NCBI GenBank assembly: GCA_033398695.1
Contig: CM065803.1
Span: 101,048,001-101,112,000 of the forward strand
From: Orobanche coerulescens
Lineage: Eukaryota > Streptophyta > Magnoliopsida > Lamiales > Orobanchaceae
Reading direction: 5' to 3'
Length of the DNA: 64,000 nucleotides
The first letter of the stretch is position 1. Each line of letters begins with the position of its first letter. The notes under the pieces were generated by a model that did no database searches, was not told the origin of the DNA, and saw nothing but the letters and a program-made list of their open reading frames with translations. Shown in pieces: positions 59,401-64,000 of this stretch. The translations under genes were made by a program, and so were the position numbers.

Positions 59401-59812
59401 TGTTGAAATCCATTGGTCGATATGATGGTAAACCCGGTAATACTTCTGGAAATACATCCTCGAATTCTCGCATAATTAGCACATCACCTATCGTCTGCTC
59501 TTCTCCAGCTTCTCCATTAAGGTAAATAAGGAAAGCCTGACAATCCTTCTTTCTCATCAGCTTCTTGGCTTGGAGAGCAGAGATAACGGGTGATCCTCTA
59601 CCCATTCTTATGCCGTGAAAGTCTGTGGGCTCCTTTCCCGGTGGTCTGAAGGAAATTTTCCTCTCATAACAAATAATTGTGGCATAATTCTCAGACCAAT
59701 CCATTCCTAGGATTACATCAACATCGCACGTCATCATAACATTCAGATTATTAGTTACCGCTTTAAGATTCCCGAGCTCTAATTCAAGATTAGAACAAAC
59801 ATGTGTGGTAGT
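56440..59812 (-). pseudogene. pol: Gypsy B pol: RT, RNase H, integrase, chromodomain
   Basis: Same domains and order as the element A pol. RT has [14 protein letters not shown]. RNase H is intact through [14 protein letters not shown], where A has a stop. Integrase and LRKYVFDPKH motifs follow. It shares with A the extra base in the integrase zinc region (57728-57731). Private lesions: a CGA-to-TGA change at about 59042, a one-base loss near 58108, and a 114-bp in-frame duplication in the integrase (57037-57264). Confidence 0.92.
57037..57264 (-). repeat. Direct 114-bp duplication in gypsy B integrase
   Basis: Two nearly identical 114-bp units (57037-57150, 57151-57264) encode two copies of a 38-residue segment containing LPLIEFAYNNSHQATIG and YGRKCRSPLYW. 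Element A has one copy. The duplication keeps the frame but inserts a second catalytic-core segment. Confidence 0.95.
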
Positions 59813-60309
59813 TTAAATTCCTCCTGGTGGTGAAGATACCCTCATGACATGACTAGCACGTTCCAGTATAATACTAAGATTATCCACACATGCTCTATAA
59901 ATAAATGAATGTGATGCTCCAGTATCAAACAAAACAATTATAGGTAGGTTAAGAAGTTTGCCCATACCTGCCAAGTTACCCTTATCATTCTCGGGTTGAT
60001 TCTGATTGATGGCATACGACCTAGCATTCTGATTTTGCTGTTTAGGTGGTGGCGGCAGTTGCGGATGTCCTTGTATTGCTCTCAATGGCTTAGGTTGACC
60101 CTGGTGGTTTGGTCTCTCTCCCTGCTGCTGCTTAGGACAATTCCTCATAATATGGCCTTTCTGACCTCACGTGCAACAACTTCCAGTGCCCAACAGACAG
60201 GTACCATGATGCTGCTTGTTACACTTGGGATATACGAGGTTTTCAACTCGCCCCAGATTATTGCCTCCCTGAGCAGGAACCATCTGTCGTCCCTGATTGT
60301 TGCCTCCTT
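59813..60309 (-). pseudogene. gag: Gypsy B gag C-terminus and protease
   Basis: Aspartic protease LFDTGASHSF near 59930. The zinc knuckle reads CCT, a TGA stop, then GQKGHIMRNC, so the second cysteine codon became TGA. The same TAA as in A (59813-59815) ends the frame before RT. It is interrupted upstream by element C at 60315. Confidence 0.88.
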
Positions 60310-60314
60310 GAGCC

Positions 60315-63271
60315 TGTAATACCCGTAATTTCAATTTCTGGTAATTTATTTTTTTCGGCAAAAGTCCGTTTTGACGACTTGCTCGTGACCATTTCATCAT
60401 TCCGAGAATGATTAATGCTGCACTTTTTGTCATCCGAGTTAGTTACGGTGTCGTTTTGTTGAGTTTCGTGCTTTGTGGCGACTTTTCCGCACTTGAGTTC
60501 GATTCTTGCGAATCTCGTTCGAAACTACTGTTTCGAGTTTCCCTTAAGTCCGTTTAACTTTGTTAGACGTTTTGTGAACTTCGGTTTGGTTATTCGGTCA
60601 CGTATCGTGATTTTCGGGCGTTTTGGGCCATTTTGTAATTTACGCAAAGTTATGGGTATACTCATTCGTATTTGTTGTTTTGACCCTTTTCATAGTCGCG
60701 TGCGATTAATTGTTGCATGGTATTTCTTTTCGGATCGATGTTGTTGCCGAGAGCATTTTGTCGTGTTCGTTTCGTGCGTTTTCGGGAATTCGAGTCGTCG
60801 AGTCTGGGCAGCTAGGCACTGGCAGGCCACGTGCGGCAGGGACCTGCCAGGCACGCACGAGCGTGGCGCACGAGCTGCGCGCACGATCCGGTGCTCGTGT
60901 GGCCCTGACTGCACACGCACGAGCGAGTGCTCGTGCCCAGTGCTCATGCATCCTGACAGTTGGCTGACAGTGGGCGCGCACGACGAGGCGCACGACCGGC
61001 CGCTCGTGCGTGTCTGCTCGTGCGTCGCTGGGCAGTGTATATGATCGAGCAGACGGGTTTTTCACCCATTTTCTCATTCTTTTCCTTCTCTTCCGTGGCT
61101 GGAGGTGTGGTAAACATGTATAGATGTTGTTCAACTATCAATCCACGAAGTTCTTGAGTTCATATCATTGATTGATCATCCTATATCATCCTTTGATCCA
61201 GCGAATCAAGGTAATCTCTTCCTAGAACCCTAGTTTCTTGAATTTTGGGGTTTTTGCATTTTTGTCCGATTCGTTCCGTATTGTTGATTAATTCATGATC
61301 GGTATGATTAATCTTGGTAGTATTCTTGTGTTTAACATCATTTAATCCATTGTTCTTCGTCGAATCGAAGTATATTTCTTGAATTCCTTCGAATCGACTT
61401 TTTGGGAAATTTGTTCTCGATCTCATTTTTCATCCATTTTTTATGGATCGATTGTGGTTGAATGATGTTGTTAAACATATTCTATGGATTGTATATCCAT
61501 ATATTGACTTGGAATTCCGTTTTCGTGTTTTGTCGGGACGAATCGTGTTCTTGGCCGTTTTGGGGGAAACACTTGAACTTTCATCATTCGTTCTTTGAAT
61601 TCAACGGCTTTGAGTCGTGCTATGGAATTCATTTTCATTGTTGTTATTGTCCTTAGTAGTTTATTATCGTGAGTTGGCGTTCGGTGGAGTCGGCGGGTTC
61701 GTAGTCGGTTCATGCCAACCTACTTCGGTCGATTCTCCGCGTTGTTCTGATTCGAGGTAAGTACCTTGTCCATACAATTCTTGTTTTGTGGATATGATAA
61801 TTAGTGATTGTATCTATGTGTTTGTTTGATCGTTTGATTTGAACTTTCAAAAGATTCGGTTTAGCCTCGTTAAGGGCTCACTTTCAAAATGCGTGTGTTT
61901 TGTGAACGGTGTGTTTTGGGGAATTGATTATGATTTGATTGTTTTGAACGTTGAGGGCTTTGGTGATACCCTGTTGTTTAAAGTTATGGAATCATGTATT
62001 CCGCGTTAATCGTGTTGTATTGTGATGAGTTTGATAACGGTGTCGAGTAAGTGGCCATCTCTAGTAAGTATTCTTGATGAACTTACATTCTTAGCATATT
62101 AGTATTGCATGAGTAACGTGTGTGTGTATGCTCACTATGGGTTAGATCCGACGGGGTCTCGTTAGGGGTCCACAGAGACGTGGATCGACGAGCTTGCTTT
62201 TAACCACTACGGGTTAGATCCGACGGGGTCTCGGTAGGGGTCCACAGAGACGTGGATCGACGATTAATTATGGTGCATTTTATAATGTGATTTGATTATG
62301 GCATTTCTGGAAATGAGTGCTTTTGAACAGTTTTCATGATTTGCATGCATTGACTAAGTGTGTAAGAGGTAAGTTGTTCATTGGCCTACTTGGCTAGGAT
62401 GGCACTAGAGTGTTTTGTCTATGTGTTTAGTCGTTTAATTGTGGGGTTTTGATGTTGGAAAACAAACCTTGCTACCGTTCTCGTGTACTGTGATTTGATG
62501 TGATTTGGGGCTAAAATCCCAACAGTTTTGTAAAGGTCATTTTACGGATTTGGGGCTAAAATCCCAACGGTTTGGTAAAGGTCATTTTACGGAAAGTAAA
62601 CCTTTGGGGCGGTGACCCCTTTCGTCTTTTGGGTTTTGAAAAGTGGGATTTGATAATCCTAAGTTGTTTTCTATTAAAACTCTCGATGGCATTTTAAACT
62701 GTTTTATAAATTATTTCCATTGATTTGTGATCTTTCGGTTTTGGAATGTTTTTCCCAAACTATTGCCTCGGGAAGTACTTTTCGTTCCGTTTAGATCTTT
62801 GAGGATTTCTGGTTATTTTTATTCATAGAATGTGAATTGTATGACTCGTATTTTGCACTTTGTCCTTGCACTAGCAAAACAGTGGAGTTTTGCTAACCCC
62901 CGAGTATTCAGGGGGTGGATGTCTGTTTTTGCATTCAGGTTTGGGAGCATAACACAGGGTCGGCATGAAGGATGATGAAAGATAAACGATACTAATCACA
63001 CGAGGATCCGTATGATGTCATTGGTTTAGATGTATTTTATTTCCGCTGCAGTATTCTTTCCTGTTGTACGGGAGTGTGTTGTATTCGACCCCTGCGTAGG
63101 CATGTAATGTGTTTGAGTTGTATGTATTTATTGAAAGACCAAATCGGTCTACTGAGTCATTTTAGCCTTAAAGGCATTGTCGAGATGTTTAATGTGGTTA
63201 CCAGCCTGGTAGATCCTTGAGGAAAGGTTCTACGGCGTGAAATATCCCTAATTGGATTAGGAGTGTTACAT
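60315..63271 (+). repeat. 5' LTR of gypsy element C
   Basis: TGTAATACCCG to GGAGTGTTACA, 2.96 kb, nearly the length of the solo LTR in A (2956 bp) and closely matching it. GAGCC precedes it (60310-60314) at the same gag position as in A. A primer site follows, so this is the first LTR of a longer element running off the right edge. Confidence 0.94.
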
Positions 63272-63275
63272 AAAT

Positions 63276-63287
63276 GGTATCAGAGAT
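63276..63287 (+). promoter_or_regulatory. Primer-binding site of gypsy element C
   Basis: TGGTATCAGAGA starts four bases after the LTR end and matches the complement of the initiator-Met tRNA 3' end for the first 11 bases. Confidence 0.88.
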
Positions 63288-64000
63288 TAGGTTGTGGAAA
63301 CCTAGGCTGTCGGGTTTAGTGGTGTCTATTGAGTTTTTGTCTCGTCGGATTTTGTCTGACTGAGTCATGTCGCGACGCGTCGTCTGAGTTTGTTGGTCGT
63401 GATTAGTATCGTGGGGCGATCATCATCTTCGTGCGACCTGTGGATGTAAGTTTCCCTTCTTTGTGTTTGTGCCTCGTCTAATGCGAGTTACAGGTATTAT
63501 GAGTTAATTTACGGAATCCTCTTATGGATTTTGATTTCGTGATATGTGGTTATTTGACTCTCATATTTCGTTCATATGAGGAGTAGTGTTGCTGGATTGT
63601 GCATCTTGGACTGTATTTCTTTTATCCGCTGCATGAGTTATTTTGTAATGGCTTTCGGTATTTTACCGACTGAGTTTTATTTCGAAAACCGATTCCCTTA
63701 ATCGAGTTTTGGCACTTTGGCCTTGAATGTTTTATGACGGTTTGATAAAGGATTTTGTGAGTTTTGGGCATTCTGGCCTATTGAATTTTTGAAAACCTTG
63801 AGTATCTTAGAAAAATAAATTTCGAGACGTACTTTTGAAATGAGTTATTTTCTCTTGATACATCCAAGGTGCCACAATATGTTTCAAAATTCTTCTACCT
63901 CGAGGACCAAAATGTTTTGAGATATTTTCAATGTTTTAGAAACACTTTTACTTAGACCCGAGGGTCGAATATTCTGAAAGTTTTCACTAATAGAAACTGT
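63288..64000 (+). mobile_element. Leader of gypsy element C (continues beyond window)
   Basis: Internal sequence downstream of the primer site with no coding signature yet; gag should begin right of the window. Together with 60315-63271 it forms the left part of a full-length element nested in element B. Confidence 0.75.

Overview
The window looks like nuclear DNA of a flowering plant, probably a eudicot. It consists almost entirely of nested transposable elements. I see Ty3/gypsy chromoviruses with tRNA-iMet primer sites, Ty1/copia pol genes, CACTA (En/Spm) elements with 3-bp target duplications, a TRIM array, and spliced plant-gene fragments. No intact host gene, rRNA or tRNA gene, CRISPR array or bacterial feature was found. 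Every long reading frame is a transposon gene or its remnant, and nearly all are broken by stops or frameshifts.

Layout. 1-3399: 3' end of a forward gypsy chromovirus (integrase, chromodomain, 3' LTR), inserted in the LTR of reverse-strand copia element 1. 3400-26970: copia element 1. It is interrupted at 6821-12653 by a Pack-CACTA (TSD ACC) that carries exons of transportin-1 and of a HECT ubiquitin ligase. Its 5' LTR is interrupted at 16074-26340 by a solo gypsy LTR, which itself holds CACTA element 2 (17844-25651, TSD TAT, with TNPA-like and TNP2 genes). 26971-28248: end of an older CACTA (element 3) of the same family, which had inserted in reverse copia element 2 (28249 to about 32165). 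32166-40308: 3' LTR and a long env-like reading frame of a Sirevirus-like copia (element 3). Its LTR holds a solo gypsy LTR (33137-35383, TSD GTATT). Its reading frame is split by a tandem TRIM array of four LTRs and three internal domains (about 37128-38530).

40309-64000: two reverse-strand gypsy chromoviruses in tandem, called A and B, sharing the middle LTR (52579-56427). A and B carry the same stop, the same frameshift and the same nested insertion site, so they are duplicates of an already dead element. At that site A keeps a solo LTR (46999-49954). B keeps the first LTR, primer site and leader of a forward element, called C (60315-64000). The shared LTR contains a GC-rich array of about 230-bp repeats that the outer LTR of A lacks. 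A also has an extra reading frame of unknown function upstream of gag.

These genes are remnants of mobile-element replication (gag, protease, reverse transcriptase, RNase H, integrase, transposases) and do not form a host pathway. The parts with most interest are the Pack-CACTA, the A/B duplication, the TRIM array, the GC-rich palindrome arrays in the gypsy LTR promoters and the extra gypsy reading frame.
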